Positions 52,901 to 53,979 of a stretch of DNA of 64,000 bases are shown here, in pieces. The position numbers were made by a program, and so were the translations under genes. Each line of letters begins with the position of its first letter. Positions within the stretch are counted from its first letter, which is position 1. The notes beneath the pieces were generated by a model, which saw nothing but the letters and a program-made list of their open reading frames with translations, was not told the DNA's origin and did no database searches. This DNA comes from Adlercreutzia agrestimuris (GTDB taxonomy: Bacteria > Actinomycetota > Coriobacteriia > Coriobacteriales > Eggerthellaceae), in assembly GCF_943193125.1 (NCBI RefSeq), contig NZ_CALPCX010000001.1:310001-374000 (forward strand), written 5' to 3'.

Positions 52901-52986
52901 GCTTGATGCGAGCCACTTAGCGTCTGCCCTGCTTTAGCTTGGCGCGAAGTTGTTTGTTGTTCCGAAGATACCTTGGCATTCTTCAT
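22945..52986 (-). CDS. Giant LPXTG-anchored surface protein with SdrD B-like domains (10,013 residues)
   Basis: One uninterrupted frame of 30,042 bp, predicted mass above one megadalton. ATG 52986 follows AAAGGT with seven-base spacing; a GTG 16 codons upstream lacks support. The export signal is at residues ~72-89, with a probable cleavage site near 102 (DRASA|DPVP), preceded by a ~70-residue n-region with AAQQSR repeats. Residues ~210-1150 hold two copies of a ~580-residue module. The long middle is Asn/Tyr/Trp/Thr-rich and carries repeated beta-sandwich-like segments. A DUF11-like pair lies near 5190-5400. Eight SdrD B-like domains (V-W-x-D-x-x-x-D-G motifs) lie between ~7545 and 9640, then Pro/Glu repeats (~9695-9745). 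LPKTGD at 9970-9975 is followed by a hydrophobic helix and KRRRDDEEGSEACQ tail. It should be sortase-anchored and act in adhesion or as a surface fibre; ligand unknown. Confidence 0.95.
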   Translation of the reverse strand: MKNAKVSSEQQTTSRQAKAGQTLSGSHQAARQSKAAQQGRAAQQSRAAQQVGASPFGDELYAAMPFRSRPWVRALSVVMSVLLAVTMFDTTGLSPLVDRASADPVPAADIPALPGTTDALTTKAQDDPVDEDDAESPDEAADAADEAAVDVSEDEKNDASEPEVSTVEDTEENRQALLPEGLVSADRVLPQVSEDTEDIDDRFTPSLVLFGAPISDEGTFYVKQGNVSGEYELGNLLESLEGGVLGGSAEGDAVILTFDIPYLYTDAEGNLASTYSEESWKLQRGFDPAADSNSGVQAPMRAALFADDVFEGWSVWQEHEGSYIQLTKEDLQAGVSGKIVLRYEGEPTYDENGEAIDAQTAITNATAPNARPGAMSAQASLPNFEFGLVGDVPADQAVEVSFGYEAHSFTPQATEENPNPETLYGTILRKSVGTFALVNDETTAKATFDVERFGEEPTFADGLGYAQHLVHIAVPEDGFAAESVALSVAYPADWRGVFGQTLEDLMAFKVSEDNTPEANTLSDGSVDTSQEARDEETFVGVPGQRGVLVYDVTDLSEEQLASLNPKDAATFDELGLSPVSYHVAGDARLQLQLTGGDGAISAGTERVLYVAAPYSADQLEQKTTNAEQFKAAQAIFDVQASVKIKNHTFSLTDHRVMGISFARGVDTPAADGDGSGDGSGDGSDDGSDDGEDGDDSEEPGADLGSTDSIETTNPDNTQQQITLSPESVLGTVGGALPGVANTPLYGQAAADGLLNNTPELDDSLITFLYETNAPKPLYASGMIMPLAEGSVAGLLDPNLTATAGGGQSLGSNMFMIKDTDSPTVTMDATPRFTDGYLGTSSDVPAEQARHAVVFTLYIPYLYFDANGVMQETYDKAEWDQNQASAGGNPLNNGQRLTATIGSDFFTDQRWALYSEDLRMNITNYATLNTFFPGGTLTGRFQFTYVGPNRDYRMPRNFGPLTMNVRFMGNIPENTGGTIMEGVKWSAYTNANGETTTSRVDEVIQPGAASSTGSSRRVTYIKTNLDWTPTIKCVSEPILWDRYNYMAYEVEVKNISESADSVIDYLGFIFNFPSAVLNYGEGMTTQDVCQWSMDPSGAVSKVDRPSIGAGLTYTGMPKQGGILVYDITDAQSDLYDQLDMEDFHNADELGLQKLTYTTAGQDGQMSLIIHPEANENDKTHNFMGGVLQAAPEGTPADQVHDSKKFLIALPFTTNFVGEYDPTSPSGISYKPVQLRTTATVYFGGRGEGNDYAWAKQTTVSSTFKATELNFEQSKYVVNPITGSMALSAEAPLGYPVSYVVEGSNSNGSNVPLFGRDLNTTFGAELVDQLPSGFELQGLDITVNRSSQTPTAADPSLSDWYDLAGQVVQFEVTDKAGKTSWETLTLPVEVSRTADSVVYRLGHNDPDSAQMNGDTSAKGIAQLLEERGIAAIPRKSYPAGQTPAKTFTGKFRLVYKSPLPKNVSIASSLKVTGTMRVANQSYPNTAQTLYGERRWITAGAGQFMSLPHESEISSATFNPVVTRPQVTARAYSTYNGDYQTAPVGYEKQRKEALVKEPDAGWRFYVSNTSKSKMEPATFTVAGLAQTDPLTNLRDDFTTRQVRISKALLDHASIDNAVITYYPTVAGAALPLTVTLTESQLRSYIDNNPTLSDGTDNPTYGDVILPRSLWRDGFFSSIVLNLNYFDGNAPEAGENAFVEINGTPTRVQDIVMTGTFATNYGLNAGNQTHTQQATLVSMYVPIRPTVTANYGYNDGTRTYTNDNDTSTSITRMPYRWGDQKSEEAWYSFALENDSDYLMRNYNMDIVINDMIETTDSEGNAVVRGFIPYTVRMNDFHYGEITDLDGSTHDGWMQQGDGIVDYLEFYDNTQTLTGDADADAAITPVGRLTMDDIVAKGYLTETTPGSGVYTMNIPLDELYPGKLIKTTRVHYTQVRRRAVKKNNTASVVYMLGRVDTHGTNFNERVTADVSAYPTTNEYGSNMLRKNNTTMHIQPFAATVTAQATKPTGVRPNPGSAKVGGNGATSTSGDYVEIANYAEGVGYTFTVKNPAAARSDNAVVSLDVLSLSDYLDVPVAGVRGFWSKQITFDQGLFALGTKVNETGQPSAFKEAKFFFRAADGTHAPTGDNAVADVTLTADELRALFTFAADGTGTATVDLASGKFASVSDLYLERVDLVYDEIDPVDAAKVLKVDVKGTANWWYQRIGSTDINDLNARMTIKQNGEFDTKNSFNRLTSLVIFRPALELHTFGQYGQNNYTDTYASSNSANSDGNRTRVTVPYDRDFKMWARVENERNISTLDDVDINVKMPLKWESVAQFDGTTVNAWTGFHTTKITVTSSLFETFKNGTVGTIELTGYPDLNNTEQRKIVLEPSDDYTPKSGTPRAFKVQSSTITPGEDPDGRFDEILVTDEGLQIGEEFIYHYGIANLTTCELHSWKDMDFEDSAAGNGSQNIIFDGFDDSNFASVEVMSARTTNYLNGLRTPVLNNPYTVVRTDDSDIYVSKMYFDAVSRAGLYDDGSGVSGTDRFNRYTQGSNDSCHWRHTNASNGCDGERNAALEVGYKSQVSLMSDFRQVNNAPQQNAPEWSCGHNEQQGMPFVGSFTYNSGALLHVTQNVPSSVFDAYYVKIRSAAVPYVEGITVTYTNGKTLYVSEQEIRDAWADGSAYSKQTDINGQKYFRLNLLKTDADGNPVASFGSSASEDAYARKDGIEDYNDPDEPGNPVKSITYDVSINQNQFANAENLFTDGTFDANGDAWQAEGNPDYGTWYGISNGDWASWVNNMAFEVTGRTYRITAASGINSQTEITMEVGEDEGGNVRPQHKAVKRYTKANNQNASGVKSNWAYQDYHRYGDYWSHLHHEARMRHLISNSSFIIVEDGNYVRKDTVVNSAGAYGNRIGNYGYEDARFADDYHYAISFYRKNIRNKFDTFYNSYDWREGDDWWDTYVSFADRVTLTDTLPTCFPDADLEYYGYLSTGFKFLPNAGVWRHLKTYDNASITLTTQKWDTVNANPSDPDAIPDYAEGATRVIVIKRDGQYLQTGSGDSLALTKISDQGIDYMAAHAGSDNNFYLKFGRLDENEATDIKNAFGVSTTNPDGTESYTRTGAEPATVELDKNEFVKRYTFDLGPYVGNGDTTSEITGEKCDLDAAEAAADFYLMGRPYIYKGQINPRPQSATNPYGGMAQNDGTRDAKNNIYSSYYRYNDSPLTPHNSINWRADYYTSDRPHRYTDDAYYLGYLIPFAYRHDLSAKNGNDNDVDMYDYKIDNKEPNLAEYEVRFWNDEDRDKTIADRDQRADGSKRITHISGVTLTNDLNDSFRLQKIYMPSQFVTTDPDRDALWFGAGALQVWLNGSASTTPTISLTWQQMIDEGILSEKPLSTGSHAGDYVIDLEKYLRNHYAELGLSGVEYEAVEDTNTLPDNGSGWAADTSVNHTYAQPWVSKFSFRFESPNADRAHPETMLDSGEYLSASRQWHWSATSSSTAVLKDKEGNTLPANTVPDYTFAYDGVYVDRTVDNFKGATETTTTDLDAGNWDTSSTPTFCKDGNAFDPWERRNTLTSTNVSTKDPNFDKLETQPASTQDYNMYHRLGLLETSVTRGKTVTNADGTKRTVFAYDKDDASLTSPESYNPDAGVANDITNGNLYAGDYVEYILYMGAQPNQNTPAGSGAALPLEQLNARFEANKGQRIVGWEIATQDAAGNRVAGNTTGHEVTAWLTDAAGGSKRKVEPQTDLSYYDPTSTLTSRAFDGEGADVISVQAASGNTEGMAENRNLLFSVSTYDANNPTASQIKPGTGVYIRVITQMTDELETVDDYNTTDNEAYTDNEPAYKGQDVRATLYAAPRPLHGYTQYRSVLKGVYGSAVYNYYSDYDNKTSYHTDTTSNGSGVGPIHYSSLNEGNLAFDGKLQLTSRVYSTTRFHNHTNKPVTVDAQFTTNTLTNPNQKADGDGNPAQLTVTGIKNYTQHTNDVRVTVRFTNSNDGGDPAGLRMFELTEKPYIAASNTTVKQEGGQKVALRYRTDMPASKNLTYTDESGATQTGRPPIKIEYYDAEWNVAAADVQTHGALAKLSDDEAAMAAAALIDGDQIPEPTEEESLFEAPNDVATGDEPDQGELLNALAQSAPDALANSEGAWVSYEDLEAKYGASSTPEATPEGHSSNANVFRTVTGIRWTYYDVPATEANGSSDYLLEDVALVGVARYSDTRPGTAAITSSEQPNSWNPATAVDAAFTHYHDESTSLDYYTAANVASASGAVTRSDTEAVEHGVWRTKQDEEKTKNIVIYRRTPVMQFQTQTFQTEEQAATPYANNAAQKTGYIPGEKFYYKNTLINVPKNTNPGIRQLEGELFNPVFYELVPVDYLKTDESEEIDADYLLNKVTVSWKDRNGKDVLASRTTGMHLKVEAVDTYTDFEQPDFGGSMVYTSGGAGSYRIFSDLNPTAKDVSRSTTYTLFKISWEADTPGQGGSIITPEDEATRPVDDTTPGSTRMEVGDTIELYYPVRSALDGLPQVYNQLGSGTGTGSLNNTGLEPAYFPRMGEYYYYDYAYSNSAAGRINPLNGGAISLNNEASSATYVNNGSVMMDLDSLHLDAAFSGDKPEQTDTWEMFDGSLTYIPGVATNINYYYAWWDVNNWGVNGGQNRDSYGNPRIVFMDEDIRTARNYQQVRYTPRPFSGSVAESMDLLPSNTRYENWWDSGSANEGPSARANDGGSAFTNRELRTYYSYVTQPRTQGDVTNRTERWASETPLVWSETRVHLQKAWLATSSDFISQTEGSDLKSARKYDSGVDGRYWWRVGDTDYAGQWLRDRRGTLNDQYTTALEYNQDFTAQLRAYNYGDRTLDGIEFTYIMPRGVEPKFMADDAADSIDVSDLDALTALMNSEATAKAYLMTGKGSPAGEGDDAYLSGVTWEQIDQSLVSIEVVQSPASEDKGYRAPSASQDTASYRKGSNARLLSTDDLAADTAKSTYSNNPSTATTMHDAAYRDSSQPWVVKIKVNKDLGKWYARNADNRANNQADPDAYGDYGYQIAVNLASHVFANNESGAWYDRVLTRPIDTKPIGDDTMGGEEPSRSSAYYQIFDVDHFEGRAATGYKNMQPYGMDYKYSIRTRHISAGSYQQQSGSPNMPAINGYTIQNLTVRTDTGNPMGSVVANDIDNLWGLAYKGATNTDSSWSGTGSGGGYDKDDSDEPGVDNNMEYNFAKSYVLEKAASNTDPDMADTAQAGDTIRYTVTLNNTGQIDTDEMQIIDTFSGNVDDLVFDEATQVERADNTATITMPATKAGTSSSVSYAYTIKADDTLITNSIGDDESQKTSIAVADNHDYSLTKEVSLSKTSGNADEAAALTPEVGDTLTYTVSLTNNGNVATGEVAVTDTFSGNAELLTFADGVDYTVIENPERDDVVYPDGYYEDPDTGELYFKNPGTGELSPLDGPAPDGWDPELPWPPFDRVVIPDNHEVAFTLQSAEVGQATQVSYSYVIQEGDTTLTNSVVEEGGDAQSTTVTLGEALPAPEPEPEPDPDPDTNPDEHAQMPEASTASMSTFAANTLGNAVAVVLEQAAASDTTAFATAPSMRSGGGITTNGETTIYAETGTRAVQRQPLVRVWNTIGENGISGPSTDYYMAAETATRQLNIHVENRYWWDSYARYSWENWVQEQRTASYSTNGGQKGSLVLPVVTTVLPKGVVPVHRTTRAPYGKWVDVEQPFELEDWDIALSTNAQRGNTAQVTNNNQTDEWKKQNFTATVTYEQVSPEYQIEGEDLEYRFVIRFIANGDDLDHADADEQRIDAYDMDTFKFDIAVSDEPDWPEEPNNTEAARSSGNIRTYVTSKMTGYKFLADTDISGNPYTVGAPARYRGETSSGNNHHVTDRNYDMRLDAPIASYRYQYGPWQDHYSYGRPPGYSGSAVLHNDLQDYITYDVNRPGQLVYETDGFNKPYVQHAAYGSGNGSYFTQTGTLPRNYYNDGTQTVEGVQNNPLTGYYGKYTESGGTFGSGLNSVGLVGPAGNAGLNASDYTYRTQVGLSAATTNNLNGNNVASVTEPFVAANLGTAATHVDGGAYCTLKVRFMAPTLSSNYEVEMDPSDRPLDSDESTWSATLAASELPGANAGRSAWYGVPTSGSTGRGAQANNVMNNDGTVSAQGDAEKPLEYNETPWFAATLRASNPNGTAGVGGQGAINHGRLVFAINLPKEVTFFDHDKLMDNAADENLSVFERYLANYEGDDYSFYVERTYKDRHTGTFVHEKLTPKQLIAQGWTVNITYQPDYDENNFTNKDYGKPDRDDPNDLVSDETIKSKSHEGETIVIELAAPDDATDEEFDKHDNLLSAYWAGVHPDGWFGYQDVITVKLRTRVDNLGSEDTATEGAVNDGRAVSYQEQMNTIRSWDGDMSDAYYTSEDRQLEWMGDGDWTHTYSDSYADESKRGTTAYKDTRPADPLGEYGVADFAAQKPALFQTASTKYYDRGAFIDVVTGENIDAIDYDKDSLYDDVYISARAGWFRVRKPMASVRADTAILRQPLTDPRFPNVKLAEDGHDGGSNQFYITQAINTGGAVNSFIVDWQVPFWSTGGSSVSDAPFQSTDMAIGRIEPNIRRVQTGVWEVPGAEYKYVNAAGDEVEEGTAGAKRVPANEAAVTESKLRVFVYVRKASANPTITNSGFDEQNGSTYQDHENYALAGTDADRDYFYGEDDISDPNTADNAKGTWQMVGSTTGYKVSDKTNTTIMINNGANEDVKQVRWVIKAVGEDGNINSDYESHRTAVPHGFRLAVDALPDNDASQDTIDATAGSQEPDDVDPGRHNTGWEYYTMSNGEYILDDDGNKIIKNGTVMPDSITKNAAGILSQTLISEDPSVQQRPIPDMPLYNMTRINSHLYASGTEADGIALLAEGDATEWTTASHINHFVSATPRYDDTKFVETERDRAGFFRDPEFPFLKLDMVQSYFIGSWNSSYSWVSNDLAIDPTSSRMLRYQITLTNLSAEQAEALGVQGKPQVDYCTNPQISLLFPFIEGYGAASALTSDGFTYVPYSEASKSTHPLSLDYRSDAVITREPLLGPDGKPMYMLDGDGNKIPVLDADGNQVMDENGDPVWEILYNDVVEEPAHNLNSTTPMWTYHIVNVSDDLQTQTPVDELGSSDAQLSNPKVGGDLLVEDKIASATSKYNRKFMNWRFSGQPYSDGTPRRGSLDMGQAVVIELLMPIRSDANSALAQELLRTTGYGYKDGNFTGYVPAVQTSKNKVALERDSFDANLDSKTDQKMITMQLEAIGFATRETISQSKVSTTDLNTRFNKDVNGPAAAPEGSDYSYTLDAINEGGDEEKANGYIRTAFMDVMPYVGDTQVSQLNNKEPVQRNSTWNGWMQDLDSIEMILVDPRDEDNPEGRVLAIDGSEASVWVGPIATRGSQLVPLSEAGMTMPYAMGGDPFEQRNIINWMGEKSATDADMTTINMVNVNTLKDYIEAHPTEADKLLKSIRFVWGKLTDDNINLPPQGYVTLQYRLHTPLNLPKYTGNLTGDPIFDMNLDISQPDLNPDLAERLAEVTQWNTYAQRVTTNGRMSGNDELVELREVSQAGVFVNAPDDRGYLGDYVWMDPDWDGLQNDTLGDTVKDALGRETTYHQAANGRFLISTDKTVDDETGQWTGLYGDGLHTADILEDVNFDGKVEDPGINGVKVELLNEYGLPCNRDGEVAVLRNDELTNFEDAWVVADPRTGVPLRNELDGYIGATTGEPYSYVTESDYYDNKGYWILSNLKPGKYKLRFTFPREYCQYSLTTKITGPDDARNPLLVTRDNNQMVVTTQNAIDVKAVEYDKDAFEAGQPDLVHKRYDARATSYDVGIARPVTYTGVVFRDDMLDDQTEEDPDDINGVLDYVGIDMSAADPMTSGKQQRELRLQNMRVTVHEYDPLTDTWKDEAAIDADGNKASRDSNANGEFSFRLKPDKYYVITCEDLRPRLLKPTVYTWNDDALALPAAGSNVWDNDLRYEGGIGQTKPFLAQVPTNAAGVAVMEDNNNTWLGYRYYRKLAFGWVDGTKGYLGNYVWNDENYDGVQGSLESGIGGVQVSLEQYWWRPTGHVGGTTASDNLLGRGEWVLVPADKQPNNLVQATTPSGQYVFKGISTYVADPEAPPTMAEDNKPKYLAGYRIRIDRSLLKNHSQDWGVTLRNSAKTLNESGDVMVTDEERDSDINSRALISGPFGGGLAYYFNEDGAATDRDETAFNSMIVVAGEVTEDTSDEYISVIRQGGALMQYDLSTANRIDHWDAGLVEVPRSEVTGRVWQDDNYDGLQAKNDDGTYAEDEPGVPDQAVVMTQWYYDPSRTNEDGVNGHWFMNERFGEDSRTSQMTFDEEGNATGVMAPVVTDGVAKDGTVTVLTNEDGEYVFDNLPTAYTNDEGEHFLAGYRIRLANLKVEDGNHWLLSRYHATAEEDKDGGTDGALSLATDSDVSDTFVDTGAGLPLQGREFFNANNRTVGTRAHEGQIILADTTTDARTGHGSRVSIAGSEVAVGKTGSVTYDWLTARTNEDGERTVAGGDVGELPAPQRDIVGVIWTDANNDGIQNDADPDDPKSQAEEGRNGIRVTLERYYFDDAAGDWVPDPAWGDWEAYEQDNQTGVGSDEAGHSQLTATGIGPDGEEQDGVYRFEDLFTQTRVDNQGVIYAYRVRVTDPQYKLNAYLIAKYQQGDDFTVDSDLVLRNAYLMGDDEYDVLLDTADATSVPANEISALPSQNANQDKGLGVDEESRTKLAGNGMVNMLSEADQTFNLARTGLVKYDLANGSDRAYNHGALLDVPFQTISGYLWIDKNYDGLRNDEGSGLANKTVILRTWLWDEVAQKWITLEEAGLGSEGSVVTTTTDADGYYSFENLLVSTRRDPVDHADDYSLLGYTVEVQGETTEDAEGVLGLPVTNLLVSSQVEDAEGNTDATNSKVHRINDATLTQNVGYADRGNYALAWGEHNTDEDRQVLDGRLVLASLADEGTQPDYRIEGNGLSFDIAFGVDETRMNGGFGPFGTSTIKGIVWDDQNYDGLRDVRTNLDDPDAFFSMLEPAVPGQPVYLVQYYLNNDGEWVLNTRFGDGAPLVGDLKATEDTITVVHPIEGIEYSLDGVTWYGGNATPWPAEEGVFTADMGVVPATEFAVSCRRADEDAADGYVYCEQPMKILTKGAIGFYGDSGDFDVDGTTATLVRTPGGHDAEFGWEYTLDDPTAENAEWVRPDEEGNLVFSGLNPLTNYTITARTAGSSVQDGPEVQADEPGTSVDPGEEGDPDNPDNPDNPEDPDNPGEVVEPGEPLAPTMITTLAGGAGNSVGYIPAGSNTPQISVMPMPLGARGAMTDIQGVYTFGDLPSFVQLDADGQCVPYGTPGAEDEVYLAGYRLTLGTTPAGFAPSRFQVQGSPIRTNSDVYRDENGMLQLAEQFIEGGAVRSDGYVLVGVAAQSDDGHQYEDSYNGVTYDTPRPMSLQRGGDAGLKETSPAYIAGTVWNDADQSGTFDEGERGIANVPMKLTRYWYSVNDAGEETWVYDAAFNDSEEEDAYVREQLTAADGTYKFDELETTGLQVIDNEEVMVVYGYRVNMVEVPAEFSVTAANVGSDTTVDSDLNEATTRMMPDDPTDGLVVLATLQLPGEAEEMLIDGPDGHRWSIAGINPSDNNDAGLVHFNTAQISGHVWFDPEQDGLQTEEDERLADQTVVLERRSTAVADALEQGWKSRIGDGAAGSNLDGTGEPLEAAERYIEEYIDDTPKPEEPTDPEEPGTPEEPTDPEEPGTPEEPTDPEEPGTPEEPGTPEEPGESTDPSEPTDPVGPEDTKTVSLHMARAFALDDEAAEDGADEDEPVLERLEDDGILHEGVWTQVAQRRTNEDGEYSFDGLPLVDEQGKPYEYRIRMDKPEGTSYIPIHVGSDDNLDNDYAHLNVLGEITPEEKGVTDVLPVIGTRAAGPNAYGHAYTVLQNGSWNADAGRSVDLGIYKPEEPVDPEQPITPDTPVTPHPETPYVPETPATPGEETPLLKDLPKLMKLPKTGDTSMLTFMLAVLALLLALAVIKRRRDDEEGSEACQRVHS
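23740..23898 (-). repeat. Pro/Glu-rich coding repeat near the LPKTG end of the giant protein
   Basis: Imperfect 36-bp repeats encode units of PEEPTDPEEPGT. Such segments usually thread the protein through the cell wall, which fits its place some 230 residues before the sorting signal. Confidence 0.88.
24060..30350 (-). other. Array of eight SdrD B-like domains in the giant protein
   Basis: Eight segments share a hydrophobic strand followed by W and a DxxxDG-type loop: YVWMDPDWDGLQ (~30320), YVWNDENYDGVQ (~28970), RVWQDDNYDGLQ (~28270), VIWTDANNDGIQ (~27460), YLWIDKNYDGLR (~26700), IVWDDQNYDGLR (~26060), TVWNDADQSGTF (~24680) and HVWFDPEQDGLQ (~24120). In staphylococcal Sdr proteins such loops bind calcium and stiffen the stalk. 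The larger gap between the sixth and seventh contains two fibronectin-type-III-like stretches (LDGVTWYGG, LVFSGLNPLTNYTITAR). Domain edges are approximate. Confidence 0.82.
25273..25330 (-). repeat. Asp-Pro-Asn coding repeat
   Basis: Short repeats encode DPDNPDNPDNPEDPDNP, an acidic Pro-rich spacer between the fibronectin-like segment and the rest of the sixth SdrD B-like domain region. Confidence 0.85.
36560..37450 (-). other. DUF11-like pair in the middle of the giant protein
   Basis: Two adjacent units share AGDTIRYTVTLNNTG / VGDTLTYTVSLTNNG, then V-x-D-T-F-S-G-N and a closing segment (VSYAYTIKADDTLITNS / VSYSYVIQEGDTTLTNS). This is the pattern of DUF11-type beta-sandwich repeats common in surface proteins. 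A Pro/Glu stretch (PEPEPEPDPDPD, near 36500) follows. Confidence 0.78.
49600..52350 (-). repeat. Duplicated ~580-residue N-terminal module of the giant protein
   Basis: Two diverged copies lie head to tail. IPYLYTDAEGNLASTYSEES (coded near 52210-52150) matches IPYLYFDANGVMQETYDKAE (near 50425-50365). GVLVYDVTDL (near 51354) matches GILVYDITDA (near 49632), each followed by a DELGL motif. The offsets (about 595 and 575 residues) agree on the unit length. Confidence 0.75.
50898..50985 (-). repeat. Gly-Asp-Ser coding repeat separating the two N-terminal modules
   Basis: Nine- and twelve-base repeats encode GDGSGDGSGDGSDDGSDDGE, an acidic flexible linker located between the two copies of the N-terminal module. 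Confidence 0.85.
52838..52905 (-). repeat. Ala-Gln-Arg coding repeat before the export signal
   Basis: Imperfect 21-bp repeats encode the SKAAQQGRAAQQSRAAQQ segment (residues ~33-50), upstream of the hydrophobic core of the signal peptide. Confidence 0.8.
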
Positions 52987-53460
52987 AATTGTGACCTTTG
53001 TCCAGCTTCTCTTCGATGAGAACAGTTTCTGCACTCATCCCAACACGCACGTCGGGTTGTTATGTGCGCTAAATTTTCAATGTTCGATGGTACGTTTTTG
53101 CGGCATGACCTGCTATTTATTACAGCATCAGTGGCGGCTTTATAGATTGCCCATTCCGACAACAGTCGTCACGCTTAGATGCCTCGCCTCATCGAGCTTT
53201 TGCTTTCTCAAGCAACTCGCAGAAAGACCCCTTAATAACTGCTGGGCAGACAGATTCATTCCCTCAAATGAATTATTCATCCCCACCTGCGCATACACAA
53301 TTATCGCAGAGTAATCCATACGATAGCGAAAGTATATCTTTATTGCTACAGAACATCAACCAATTGGCAACACTTTTTCGGCATTTCACCTGATTAATTG
53401 ACCTATTCACTTAGTTTTCCCAGTTCAGCAATGCTCACCATCGAAATGTAATGTTGGAGA
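52987..53460. other. Upstream region of the giant gene
   Basis: This 470-bp stretch must hold the promoter of the giant gene and a long leader. Several AT-rich hexamers occur, but none with a properly spaced partner, so no promoter is assigned. No plausible gene on either strand. Confidence 0.45.
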
Positions 53461-53755
53461 TTTTGTAGCATATATGAAGAATTGCGTGAACAAACAGCCT
53501 GGCCACGCTGCACCTGCCCGCCGGCGCGCAACCGCGCCCAACCGCGCGACCAGGCATTATGTTGCAGCTCATTTCGTAGCCGCCAAAAAGCATCTAAGAA
53601 TTTGCAGGTTTTGGCTGGAAAAGTGCCCTCGTCGGTGTTTTGGGCGCCGAAATCAAGCGAATTTCCCCGACAAGGGCACTTTTTAAACCAATTTTTCATC
53701 AGATTCCCCGACAAGAGGCCTTTTTCAGCCAAAACTTCGAAATTTGCTACAAAAA
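53461..53755. repeat. Nested inverted-repeat element, possibly related to the GATTAGG repeats
   Basis: The outer pair TTTTGTAGCA (53461-53470) and TGCTACAAAA (53745-53754) encloses 274 bp. Inside, TTTTGGCTG (53609-53617) pairs with CAGCCAAAA (53726-53734), and AAAGTGCCCTCGTCGG pairs with a downstream CCGACAAGGGCACTTT. A second CCCCGACAAG unit follows. The layout (GGCTGGAAAAGTGCC plus one inverted pair and a third unit) resembles the repeats at 4931 and 22626, but the core is CCGACAAGG instead of GATTAGG. The enclosed GC-rich piece has no convincing gene. Confidence 0.6.
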
Positions 53756-53881
53756 ATCACTTCGCGAACTCTTGAGTCTCCTCCAACCAGGCTTGCGAGG
53801 CGCGGTCGGCATCCCGGCTGGCGTCCGGCATGCTCTCGTAAGCGACCACGGCAAAAACCGCGCGCGCAACACCCCAAAAGC
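53756..53881. other. Rest of the gap before the permease terminator
   Basis: About 125 bp of GC-rich sequence without a recognisable gene or site. Confidence 0.4.
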
Positions 53882-53911
53882 AAAGGCGAGGCCGCTGTGA
53901 CCTCGCCTTTA
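53882..53911 (-). terminator. Probable terminator of the permease operon
   Basis: A perfect 10-bp dyad AAAGGCGAGG / CCTCGCCTTT with a nine-base loop, 70 bp after the permease stop. The trailing T-run is broken (TTTGCTTTT) on the minus strand, so efficiency is uncertain. Confidence 0.65.
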
Positions 53912-53979
53912 TCTATCATCCTTGTAAATGCGCGCCATGTGAACTTACGTGCAAGAATTCAAATGCATGAGCTTTGAAT

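Noticed and set aside
22945-52986. Many open frames of 60-284 codons on the plus strand opposite the giant gene (for example 28318-29172, 50746-51540, 51574-52371)
   Set aside because: They lack ribosome binding sites and recognisable domains, and their openness follows from the codon usage of the giant gene on the other strand.
53474-53775. Small Arg/Ala-rich open frames in the gap between the giant gene and the permease
   Set aside because: They run through the nested inverted repeats, overlap in several frames and have no start signals.
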